In this document: piece by piece, positions 40,464 to 48,024 of the stretch
Layout of the letters: every line of letters begins with the position of its first letter
Position numbering within the stretch: the first letter of the stretch is position 1
DNA from: Pseudomonas brenneri
GTDB taxonomy: Bacteria > Pseudomonadota > Gammaproteobacteria > Pseudomonadales > Pseudomonadaceae
Assembly (NCBI RefSeq): GCF_007858285.1
Contig: NZ_VFIL01000006.1
Coordinates: forward strand, 1-64,000
Direction of reading: 5' to 3'
Length of the DNA: 64,000 bases
Program-made: the position numbers and the translations under genes
The notes under the pieces: generated by a model
Told to the model about the DNA's origin: nothing
Seen by the model: only the letters and a program-made list of their open reading frames with translations
Databases searched by the model: none

Positions 40464-40618
40464 GGTGAACATCTCCGATATGTGAAGGAGACTGACACCG
40501 CTTGCTTGCACGCAAATCGGGTGGCAGCTGTGCGCAGGTGTGCAAGACCGGGCATATCGGACCCCGGCAGACCCGAAGATCTCCCACGCACAGCCGCCAT
40601 AACAAACACAGCAGGCAT
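40460..40618 (-). CDS. leader ORF coupled to the DUF6124-type gene (Icd/Ash-like position)
   Basis: A 52-codon frame, MPAVFVMAAVRGRSSGLPG to FTYRRCSP, begins with an ATG immediately after the T tract of the small terminator and ends in TGA overlapping the ATG of the next gene. No good ribosome binding site is visible. The frame also stays open upstream to a GTG at 40678. The peptide is basic and reminds me of the Icd/Ash leader peptides found with C4-type antisense RNAs in phages, mainly by position and general character. Whether it is made as a protein or only serves translational coupling is unknown. Confidence 0.45.
   Translation of the reverse strand: MPAVFVMAAVRGRSSGLPGSDMPGLAHLRTAATRFACKQAVSVSFTYRRCSP
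40540..40560 (-). promoter_or_regulatory. antisense target in the leader, complementary to the upstream small RNA
   Basis: Read on the minus strand this is CCGATATG-C-CCGG-T-CTTGCAC, the near-perfect complement of GTGCAAGTCCGGTTACATATCGG in the small RNA 5' of it (40656-40678). In the leader it lies in the loop of a larger stem formed by 40521-40539 and 40581-40599 (GGCGGCTGTGCGTGG against CACCTGCGCACAGCTGCC). It is therefore displayed for pairing. Confidence 0.6.
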
Positions 40619-40705
40619 AAAAAACGCCCGTTGAATGGCTATGGGCGTTGGTGCGCCGATATGTAACCGGACTTGCACGTCCGTGTCACCGTTTTTTGCG
40701 ATGAC
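40618..40705 (-). ncRNA. C4-antisense-like small RNA with its own terminator
   Basis: On the minus strand a promoter-like pair (TTGTCG at 40740-40735, TAGGCT at 40717-40712, 17-base spacer) would start an RNA near 40705. The RNA contains GTGCAAGTCCGGTTACATATCGG and ends in the hairpin AACGCCC - ATAGCCATTCAACG-type loop - GGGCGTT followed by six T. The first segment is complementary to the downstream leader at 40540-40560. A short terminated RNA that pairs with the leader of the gene it precedes is the C4 design of phages P1 and P4. The assignment is by arrangement, not by a covariance-model match. Confidence 0.55.
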
Positions 40706-40948
40706 CGACGAAGCCTAGGCGCGAAGGCTACGAGCGACAAGTTCATGGGCGGCGCGAAAACGTGCGGGAAAAATCTGAGGGCTGCATCCCCACCAATCAT
40801 TCCTACAAACTTTTAGGGTTGTTGCTCGGATGTCGCCTCACTAGCCTTTTGGATTTGAATCATCCCACCAGCAGAGCATCATGAATCTGACCCCAAAACC
40901 CGATACAAGGCCATTGCAGAGCGTGATGTATCACATCACAATCCGTCC
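40706..40948. other. intergenic region between the RNA module and higB
   Basis: Apart from the promoter-like elements for the small RNA at 40712-40740 and the palindrome before higB, I see nothing I can name in this stretch. No open frame with a ribosome binding site is present. Confidence 0.5.
40923..40934 (+). promoter_or_regulatory. palindrome before higB, probable HigA operator
   Basis: GTGAT-GT-ATCAC, followed by a further ATCAC half site, lies 14 bases before the higB ATG. Toxin-antitoxin operons are normally repressed by their antitoxin at such palindromes. Confidence 0.5.
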
Positions 40949-41227
40949 ATGATCGTCAGTTGGAAACACAAGGGACTCCAGACTTTTTATGAAACAGGAT
41001 CAACCAAAGGCATCAACGCGGGTCACGCGAAACGCTTGCGTCGTGTGCTGCTGATTCTGGATAGCGCAGAACACCCGGGCGAATTGAATCTCCCAGGATG
41101 GCGCTTTCATCGGCTCAAAGGCGATCTGCTCGACTACTGTTCCGTCAGCATCAGCGGCAACTGGCGCATCATTTTTCGTATGCTGGATGATCACGTCGAA
41201 CTGGTTGATTACCTTGACTACCATTGA
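40949..41227 (+). CDS. higB: HigB-type toxin (RelE superfamily mRNA interferase)
   Basis: A 92-residue protein that matches the HigB/killer family end to end: HKGLQTFYETGSTKGINAGHAKRLRRVL at the N-terminus (given by its ends), LNLPGWRFHRLKGDLLDYCSVSISGNWRIIFRM in the core, and the terminal LVDYLDYH with the catalytic His/Tyr region. Family members cleave mRNA on the ribosome. It overlaps an out-of-frame start region and the antitoxin begins 14 bases after its stop, which is the toxin-first order typical of higBA. No strong ribosome site is seen, consistent with low expression. Confidence 0.93.
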   Translation: MIVSWKHKGLQTFYETGSTKGINAGHAKRLRRVLLILDSAEHPGELNLPGWRFHRLKGDLLDYCSVSISGNWRIIFRMLDDHVELVDYLDYH

Positions 41228-41241
41228 ACAGGGGCACGCAC

Positions 41242-41529
41242 ATGGGTATGCACAACCCACCACATCCCGGCGAAATCCTGCTTGAGGATGTGATGCCCAG
41301 CTTGGGCATCACCATTACCGAAATGGCCCGGCGGCTCGGCTTTGCCAGGGAAACATTCTCCAGGATCCTGCATGGTCACGCGCCAGTCAGCCCAGACCTT
41401 GCCGTGAGGCTGGAACGGGCAGGCATCAGCAAAGCGCGGTTATGGTTGTCGATGCAAAGTGCCTACGATCTTTGGCAAGCGGAACACCGTGAACAACCGC
41501 TCATTGAGCGTTTTGCGCAGATTGAGTAA
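41242..41529 (+). CDS. higA: HigA-type antitoxin, XRE family
   Basis: A 95-residue protein with the HigA signature HNPPHPGEILLEDVMPSLGITITEMARRLGF (from residue 4, given by its ends), a helix-turn-helix (ARRLGFARETFSRILHG) and the typical SPDLAVRLERAGISKARLWLSMQSAYDLWQA. It neutralises HigB and represses the operon. AGGGG lies about 8 bases before the ATG. The neighbouring chemosensory genes are on the other strand and convergent. Confidence 0.94.
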   Translation: MGMHNPPHPGEILLEDVMPSLGITITEMARRLGFARETFSRILHGHAPVSPDLAVRLERAGISKARLWLSMQSAYDLWQAEHREQPLIERFAQIE

Positions 41530-41562
41530 GGGCTGGCGCCAAGCGCAAGCCCGCTTCCACAT

Positions 41563-42018
41563 TCAGGCCAACCCAGCCTCGACCAGCAGCGCCTCCAGCC
41601 CCATCAAGTCCGGCACTTTCGCCACATGCTCGCCAACCTGTACCGCCGCCAATTCCAGGGGCGATAGAGGCACGTCCACATAGCTCAACTGGCTGTCGAG
41701 CTTGTACGAGCGGGGAATGCCCTGGATCACCAGCGCGATAAATTTCAACGTCGCCCGTCCACCCAAGGCGTTGAGGACCACGATCCGCGCGCGTTCGCTG
41801 ACCACGCTGGCACCGCCACACGCTGCCTCGAAGCTGATCAAGGGCAATTGCTGGTCGCGCCAGGTCACTTGCCGCAAGTACCACGGCGGTGCGTCGCTGG
41901 CCGGTTCGCCGCGCTGGAAATCGATCAGCTCGGCCACCGCTACGTTGGGTAGCAGCAGGTGGCGGTCGGCCAAGGGCAGGAGCAGGCCGGTGAGTTGACT
42001 GGTGCGGTGGTCAAGCAT
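41563..42018 (-). CDS. chpC: CheW-like protein ChpC of the pilus chemosensory system
   Basis: A 151-residue CheW-domain protein (LLPLADRHLLLPNVAVAELID; QLPLISFEAACG; RIVVLNAL; LVIQGIPRSYKL). It would couple receptors to ChpA in control of type IV pili. Its ATG overlaps the chpA stop by eight bases (ATGCTTGA). In P. aeruginosa chpB, a CheB-like methylesterase, sits between chpA and chpC; here it is absent. chpD and chpE are not found downstream either, where higBA lies. Confidence 0.88.
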   Translation of the reverse strand: MLDHRTSQLTGLLLPLADRHLLLPNVAVAELIDFQRGEPASDAPPWYLRQVTWRDQQLPLISFEAACGGASVVSERARIVVLNALGGRATLKFIALVIQGIPRSYKLDSQLSYVDVPLSPLELAAVQVGEHVAKVPDLMGLEALLVEAGLA

Positions 42019-45000
42019 GTTTCGGGCTCCAGTAGGCGATGCTTTCGAGCAGCACCGACTCTTGATACGGCTTGCCAAGGTAGTCGTTGACGCCAATGGC
42101 CATGGCCCGGTCGCGATGTTTCTGGCCAGTGCGCGAGGTGATCATGATGATCGGCAGGCGCTTGAGCCGTGGGTCGTTGCGTACCTGGATCGCCACTTCA
42201 AAGCCGTCCATGCGCGGCATCTCGATATCCAGCAACATCAGGTCGGGGGTGTGTTCCTCCAGAACGGCGATGGCGTCGATACCGTCCTTGGCGGTCAGCA
42301 CGCTCATGCCGTGGCGCTCCAACAGGCGGCTGGTGACTTTGCGCACAGTGACCGAGTCGTCCACCACCAGCACGAGCAACCGCCGTTTTTTCTGCGGCTC
42401 GTTGACCGTCAGCGGATTCTCCATTGCCTGGGCCGGCAACGCCGGTGCCAGGGCGCGGATATGCGCCAGCAGGTCGATGATCAACACCACCCGGCCGTCG
42501 CCGAGGATGGTCGCCCCGGACAGCCCCTGCACCGCCGCAAACTGCGGGCCCAGGCCCTTGACCACGATTTCCCGGGTACCGGCCATGTCGTCCACCTGCA
42601 CCGCGATGTGCCGCTCGTTGCATTGCATCAACAGCACCGGCAACGGCTGGCCTTGCCCCAGCAGCTTGGGCCGGGCGACGGTGTGCAGCAACTCGCCCAG
42701 GTAATACAACTCGTAGCGCTGGCCCGCGTATTCATACACAGGTGGATCCAGTTGGTAGCGCCCTTCCAGCTCATTGGGCAACACCCGTACCAGGCCCTGG
42801 ATGGTGTTCAGCGGAATCGCGTACTGGTCCTCCGCACACTGCACCATCAACGCCCGGTTGACCGACACGGTAAACGGCAGGCGAATGCGAAAGTGCACGC
42901 CCAGGCCGGGTGTGGAGTCAATGAACATGCTGCCGCCCAGTTGGCGCACTTCTTCGTGCACCACGTCCATGCCCACGCCACGCCCGGAAATCTGGGTGAT
43001 TTTTTCGGCAGTGGAAAACCCCGGCTGCAAGATGAACTGCAACACGTCGCGGTCGCTGATCTCCATCTCCGGGTCCAGCAGGCCACGCTTGATCGCCTTG
43101 CGCCGCACCGCATCCAGCGGCACGCCGGCGCCGTCGTCGCGCATGTCGAAGATGATATCGCCGCCTTCGTGGCTCAGGTCCAGGGTGATCCGACCTTTCT
43201 CCGGCTTGCCCGCCAACAGCCGCGCATCCCGCGACTCCAGGCCGTGGTCGACGGCGTTGCGCAGCATATGTTCCAGGGGCGCTGCCATGCGTTCCAGCAC
43301 GTTGCGGTCCATCTCGCCTTCGGCATTGCCGACCACGAATTCCACATCCTTGCCCAGCTCGCCGGCCACTTGCCGCACGATGCGCTTGAGGCGCGGCAAC
43401 ATGCGCTCGAACGGCACCATGCGCGTGCGCATCAGGCCTTCTTGCAACTCGGTGTTGATGCGCGCCTGTTGCTGCAACAGGTTCTGCGCATCCTGGTTTC
43501 GCTGGTCGAGGGTTTCCTTGAGGTCCAGCAGGTCCGAAGCCGACTCGGACAACGCACGGGACAGTTGTTGCAACTGCGAATGGCGATCCATTTCCAGCGG
43601 GTCGAATTCTTCGTAGCCCAGGCGCTCGGCTTCGGCATGCTGGCGGCTGAGGATCCGCCCCTGGGTCTCGGTATCGAGGCGGCGCAGTTGGTCGCGCATG
43701 CGCTCGATGGTGGTTTGCACCTCAGTAAGGGCGGTGCGTGCATCGTTGACCTGCTGCTCGATACGCCCACGGAAAATCGAAGTTTCACCGGCGAGGTTGA
43801 CCAGGTCATCCAGCAGTTCGGCAGAGATTTTCACCATGTCCGCGCCCGGCTCACTGGCAGCCGGCGCCTCGGGTTTGGCGGCGGGCATCGCGACCGGGGC
43901 AGCCTGGGCTTCGACAGGTTGGACCAGGCTTTTGATCCGCTCGATCAGACGTTCTACCGAGCCAACCGGCAACCCCGCCGCCACCGCCTCGACCATCTGT
44001 GCCAGGCGGTCGTGGCAGCCTTGCAGCAACGCAAACAGCTCAGCGGTAGGCGCCAGCAAGCCGGCCGACAAGCCTTCGTAGAGAAACTCCAACTCATGGG
44101 CCAGGTCGCCGATGGGGCCGATCTCGACCATGCGTGCGCCGCCCTTGAGGGTGTGCAGGTCGCGCAGCAGGGTCTCGACTTCCTGGCGATTCTGCGGCTC
44201 GGCCTGCCAGCGCAACAGCGCGGCGCCGGAGCTGTCGAGAATGTCGGCGGCTTCTTCAAGAAAGATGTCCAGCAGCTCGGGATCACTGCCGGCTACCTGC
44301 GCCTCGAGCGGTGTGGGAACCGCCACCGGCGCGGCGTTCTGGCGTACCTCGCGCAAACGGTTGATCAGGGCGCTGGAATCACTCAAGGGTTGCTGCTCTT
44401 GCAACTGCTCCAACTGCAACGCCAGGTGTTCATGGCTGTCCATCAACACTTGCGCCAATTCGCCGGAGTAGCTGTAGCGCCGGTCCACCAGGCCTTCGTA
44501 AAGGCTTTCCAGTTCCTGGGCCAGATCGCCCACCGGGCCGATTTCGGCCATGCGCGCGCCGCCCCGCAGGGTGTGCAGGTCGCGTTGCAGGGACGAGAGC
44601 GGCGCCACGCCGTCGGGCTCCAGTAACCAGCGTTTGAGGGATTGCCCGGCGCTGTCGAGGATATCCACGGCCTCTTCAAGGAAGATCTCGACGATCTCAT
44701 CGTCCACCGCCCAGTCCTGTTGCAACTGGGTGGTGGCCGCGCCCAATTCGGCAATGCTCAGTGTACGACTGCCATCGCTTTTGATCAGCCCGGTGGCGCT
44801 CGGGTCCAGCCCTTCATCGAGCAACTCGCGCAAGGCCTTCATGCGTGCCGGCGCCGGGCTGATTTCCTGGCCGGCGGCCAGTTGGTCGAGCATGTTGATC
44901 AGGGCTTCATGGGCCTGCTCGGCCTCATGGAAAAACCGCTCGCTGACCGCCAGGCTGCTCTCTTCCACTGCGCCGTACAGGTCGAGCAAGGCTTCACACA

Positions 45001-47866
45001 ACTCGTCCATCGGGTGCAGGTCGGCCAGGTGCGCGCCCTCGCCCAGGGTGGTCAGTTCGTCCAGCAATGCGCTGAGTTCCTGGCGCTCGCCGGGGTGTTG
45101 CTGCCAGCGCCGCAGCAGGCTTTCGGCGTCCAGCAGGATATCCATGCCCTGGGCCAGGAAGTTGCTGATCAACTGCGGGTCGCGCTTGACCCGCAAGCCC
45201 GTGCTCGGGGCGTTGAGGAAGGCTTCGAGCTGGCTGTCGAGACGCGCCTGGGTGCGTTCGATCAAGGACTGCGCGCCTTCGATAGGCACCAGGGGATCAC
45301 TGCCCAACTGGCGCAAGCCGCGCTGGAACAGGGCTTCACCCTCCAGCAACAGTTCGACTTCATCCAGGTCCAGCGCCAGGCGATGGGCCTTGTACTCACA
45401 GGTCAAGTGATCCAACGGCCGCGCCAGTTCGGCGATTGGCAAGACGCCCGCCATATAGGCACTGCCCTTGAGGGTATGCAGGGCGCGTTGCAACTCGTCG
45501 CTGACGTGCAGCGGCATCTGTTCGGTGGCCTGGTGCAAGAACCGATTGAGGCTGTCCAGGTGGCTTAGCGCTTCGTTGCGGAAAATCTCCAGCAGCAGCG
45601 GGTCGAGCGTGTTGTCGTCCGGCTCCACGGCAACCGGTAATGGCGCGCCATTGGCCAGGGCGTGGGCGCGTGCCGCAAGGTGGTCGGCATCGTCCCGCTG
45701 GCGCTGAGTGTCAGAGGCGAACTCGGCGATCAACTCGGGCAGCAGTAACACAACATCGTCCAATACCGCCTGGACTTCAGGGCCGGGCGCGACGACCCGT
45801 TCGATCACGCGGTTGAGCAGGTTTTCCACAGCCCAGGCCAACTCTGCCAACACCAACGCCCGCACCATGCGCCCGCTGCCTTTCAAGGTATGGAAGGCTC
45901 GGCGCATGTCGCTCAGGGCAGTCTTGTCGGCCAGGCTCGCAGCGCCCAGGGGGACCAGGCGCTGCAACACTTCCAGCACTTCTGCGGTTTCTTCCAGGAA
46001 CACCTCACGCAGTTCGTCATCCACCGACTCTTCGTCGGCAGGCGGCGGCAACAGGCTGCCCGGGCGTTGCAGTGCCGGCGGGTTGAGGCGCGGGGTCGGG
46101 CTGGCGAGCGCCTGGGCCAGGGTCTGGGAGTCGACCGGCAACTCATCGGCCGGCACGGCCCGCTCCTGGCGCCAGGGCTGCTGCGCCTGTACGGGCGCGT
46201 AGCCGAGCGCCGCAAGCCCGTCGAAGGCGATATCCAGTACGCGCTCGCCCGGTGCATCCGGGTCCTGCAGCATACGCTCCAGGTAGTGCTCAAGACTGGT
46301 GAGCACATCGGCAAAATGCTCAAGGTCCACCGCCGCTGGTGCAGTGGCGTGGACCATCAATTGCTCATCCACGTAGTCATTGAAACCACGCATCAGGCTC
46401 GCCGCACGGTGCAGCGGGATCATCGCCAGGGCACCACGCACCTGGGTCAGCAGTTCGGGCAGGGACTCCAGGCGCTGCGTATCCCAGTGCGCTTCAAGGC
46501 AGTCGATCACCAGTTCCCGGGCCTGCTTGAGGCACTGGCATGATTCCTTGATCACCAACTGGTGGATCTGAGTCAGGTCGGTGGTGGGCAGGCGGCTGTC
46601 TTCACGGCTTTGCGGCTCGACGGTACCGACCATCCCGGCCAGCGTCGCTTCGACATACAACAACGCCCCGGCCACATCCATCAACACCGCATCGTTGGGT
46701 TCACGCTGCCCCTGGGCCAGGCCCTGGACCACCGCCAACTGGTCGATGATGACTTTGCGCGGCTGGCCAAACCCCAATACCGCGAGGGTGTCGGCAATCT
46801 GTCGCAAGGGCGCCAACAGGCTGTCCAGGCCCGAGAGGTGCTGGCGGTCGCTGCGCACGAACAGGTCCAGGCGTTCCTTGACCCGCACCAGCTCTTCACA
46901 CAACGCACCCAGTACCGAGCCCATGGCATTGCGGTCGGGTCCGGCCAGGCGCGCACGTTCGGCATCGACCACCGCGCTGTCGGGCAAGGCCTCATCCAGG
47001 CCATAGCGTTCCTTGAGGCTTTGCATGCGCGGGGTCGGCCGGGTGACTTTGGCGATATAGAACAGCAGGCTCTTGAGCAATTGGTCCGGCGCCGGGGTGT
47101 TGATCCCTTCGATGCCCTGGATTTGCAGGCGCTTGAGCACCTTGTCACAACTCTTGAACAGGCTGCGCAACGCCGGGCTATTGGCGATGACCCCGGTGAG
47201 CATGCCTTCGGTCAGCGCCGAGGTGACTTGCCACAACGCCAGCAACGGCGCGCCGTGACACAGCGCTTCCAGTTGGGCGAAGACCCGGGCCATATCTTCC
47301 AGGTTGCTCGGGCCGTGGTCCTCACGCAGCAGCCCGGCCAAGCCCTGTTGCAACATTTGCCGCCACTGCTGCAGTTGCTCGGCAAAATCCGCCGGCGCAC
47401 GTTGGGCCAGTGCATCCTCGGGCAGCGGCGCGATCACCAGCAGTTGCGGGCTGAACAGGCTGGTTTCCGAGAGCAGGCTTTTGCCATGCACACTGCGCAG
47501 GTCGTTGAGCAGCGGCAACACCACCAGGGGCAGGTCGCGCCGGGCACTGTGGACACGGTCCAGGTACAACGGCAGTTGCCCGAGGGCCTGTTGCAGCAGG
47601 CGAATCCCTTCTTCGCGCTGGCTGACACGCCCGGCTTGCAGGGCCTGGGCCAGGTGCTCCATTTCTTCGGCGAGCAACGCCGCGCCGTAGAACTCGACCA
47701 TTTGCAGGGCACCATGAACCTGGTGAATGCCCTCCAGGCACTGCGCGAGGGCCTCATCGCTGGCCTCGTCGGTGTAGGCGTCCAGCGCCGAACGGGCCTG
47801 CTTCAGGGTGTCGGCGATCTCGCCCTTGACCCATTCGAGGGCGACGTAGTCGTGCCGGTCAACCAT
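42011..47866 (-). CDS. chpA: ChpA, CheA-type hybrid histidine kinase of type IV pilus chemotaxis
   Basis: A 1951-residue kinase. Four histidine phosphotransfer motifs are clear: FHTLKGSGRM (His about 659), LHTLKGSAYM (about 797), LHTLRGGARM (about 1100) and LHTLKGGARM (about 1241). A weaker N-terminal copy (IHQVHGALQM, about 48) has lost the motif. Then come the dimerisation region, the ATPase N box NAVDHGLESRDAR (about 1538), DDGAGVP and GRGVGMDVV. A CheW-like domain and a C-terminal receiver with phospho-Asp in LLDIEMPRMDG (about 1878) follow. P. aeruginosa ChpA is larger, with eight transfer domains, so some have degenerated or been lost. The start giving MVDRHDYVALEW is the family start; the region before it is a REP doublet. 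Confidence 0.96.
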   Translation of the reverse strand: MVDRHDYVALEWVKGEIADTLKQARSALDAYTDEASDEALAQCLEGIHQVHGALQMVEFYGAALLAEEMEHLAQALQAGRVSQREEGIRLLQQALGQLPLYLDRVHSARRDLPLVVLPLLNDLRSVHGKSLLSETSLFSPQLLVIAPLPEDALAQRAPADFAEQLQQWRQMLQQGLAGLLREDHGPSNLEDMARVFAQLEALCHGAPLLALWQVTSALTEGMLTGVIANSPALRSLFKSCDKVLKRLQIQGIEGINTPAPDQLLKSLLFYIAKVTRPTPRMQSLKERYGLDEALPDSAVVDAERARLAGPDRNAMGSVLGALCEELVRVKERLDLFVRSDRQHLSGLDSLLAPLRQIADTLAVLGFGQPRKVIIDQLAVVQGLAQGQREPNDAVLMDVAGALLYVEATLAGMVGTVEPQSREDSRLPTTDLTQIHQLVIKESCQCLKQARELVIDCLEAHWDTQRLESLPELLTQVRGALAMIPLHRAASLMRGFNDYVDEQLMVHATAPAAVDLEHFADVLTSLEHYLERMLQDPDAPGERVLDIAFDGLAALGYAPVQAQQPWRQERAVPADELPVDSQTLAQALASPTPRLNPPALQRPGSLLPPPADEESVDDELREVFLEETAEVLEVLQRLVPLGAASLADKTALSDMRRAFHTLKGSGRMVRALVLAELAWAVENLLNRVIERVVAPGPEVQAVLDDVVLLLPELIAEFASDTQRQRDDADHLAARAHALANGAPLPVAVEPDDNTLDPLLLEIFRNEALSHLDSLNRFLHQATEQMPLHVSDELQRALHTLKGSAYMAGVLPIAELARPLDHLTCEYKAHRLALDLDEVELLLEGEALFQRGLRQLGSDPLVPIEGAQSLIERTQARLDSQLEAFLNAPSTGLRVKRDPQLISNFLAQGMDILLDAESLLRRWQQHPGERQELSALLDELTTLGEGAHLADLHPMDELCEALLDLYGAVEESSLAVSERFFHEAEQAHEALINMLDQLAAGQEISPAPARMKALRELLDEGLDPSATGLIKSDGSRTLSIAELGAATTQLQQDWAVDDEIVEIFLEEAVDILDSAGQSLKRWLLEPDGVAPLSSLQRDLHTLRGGARMAEIGPVGDLAQELESLYEGLVDRRYSYSGELAQVLMDSHEHLALQLEQLQEQQPLSDSSALINRLREVRQNAAPVAVPTPLEAQVAGSDPELLDIFLEEAADILDSSGAALLRWQAEPQNRQEVETLLRDLHTLKGGARMVEIGPIGDLAHELEFLYEGLSAGLLAPTAELFALLQGCHDRLAQMVEAVAAGLPVGSVERLIERIKSLVQPVEAQAAPVAMPAAKPEAPAASEPGADMVKISAELLDDLVNLAGETSIFRGRIEQQVNDARTALTEVQTTIERMRDQLRRLDTETQGRILSRQHAEAERLGYEEFDPLEMDRHSQLQQLSRALSESASDLLDLKETLDQRNQDAQNLLQQQARINTELQEGLMRTRMVPFERMLPRLKRIVRQVAGELGKDVEFVVGNAEGEMDRNVLERMAAPLEHMLRNAVDHGLESRDARLLAGKPEKGRITLDLSHEGGDIIFDMRDDGAGVPLDAVRRKAIKRGLLDPEMEISDRDVLQFILQPGFSTAEKITQISGRGVGMDVVHEEVRQLGGSMFIDSTPGLGVHFRIRLPFTVSVNRALMVQCAEDQYAIPLNTIQGLVRVLPNELEGRYQLDPPVYEYAGQRYELYYLGELLHTVARPKLLGQGQPLPVLLMQCNERHIAVQVDDMAGTREIVVKGLGPQFAAVQGLSGATILGDGRVVLIIDLLAHIRALAPALPAQAMENPLTVNEPQKKRRLLVLVVDDSVTVRKVTSRLLERHGMSVLTAKDGIDAIAVLEEHTPDLMLLDIEMPRMDGFEVAIQVRNDPRLKRLPIIMITSRTGQKHRDRAMAIGVNDYLGKPYQESVLLESIAYWSPKHA

Positions 47867-47903
47867 AACGACTCCCGTCTGAATGGGTGAAACGTGAGAA
47901 TCC

Positions 47904-47995
47904 ATGTGGGAGCGGGCTTGCTCGCGAAAGCGCTGGGTCAGTCGGCACATCAGGTGACTGATACACCGCTTTCGCGAGCAAGCCCGCTCCCACAT
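47904..47995. repeat. REP doublet between pilJ and chpA
   Basis: ATGTGGGAGCGGGCTTGCTCGCGAAAGCG and CGCTTTCGCGAGCAAGCCCGCTCCCACAT face each other. The spacer ends GTGACTGATACACCG, related to the copies at 26515, 57649 and 59105. It sits where pilK is found in P. aeruginosa. Confidence 0.95.
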
Positions 47996-48024
47996 TTAGA
48001 TTGCGGTGGTTTTGGGTGGGCATG

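Noticed and set aside
42002..44626. 874-codon plus-strand open frame opposite chpA
   Set aside because: Antisense shadow of chpA with the same biased composition and no start signals.
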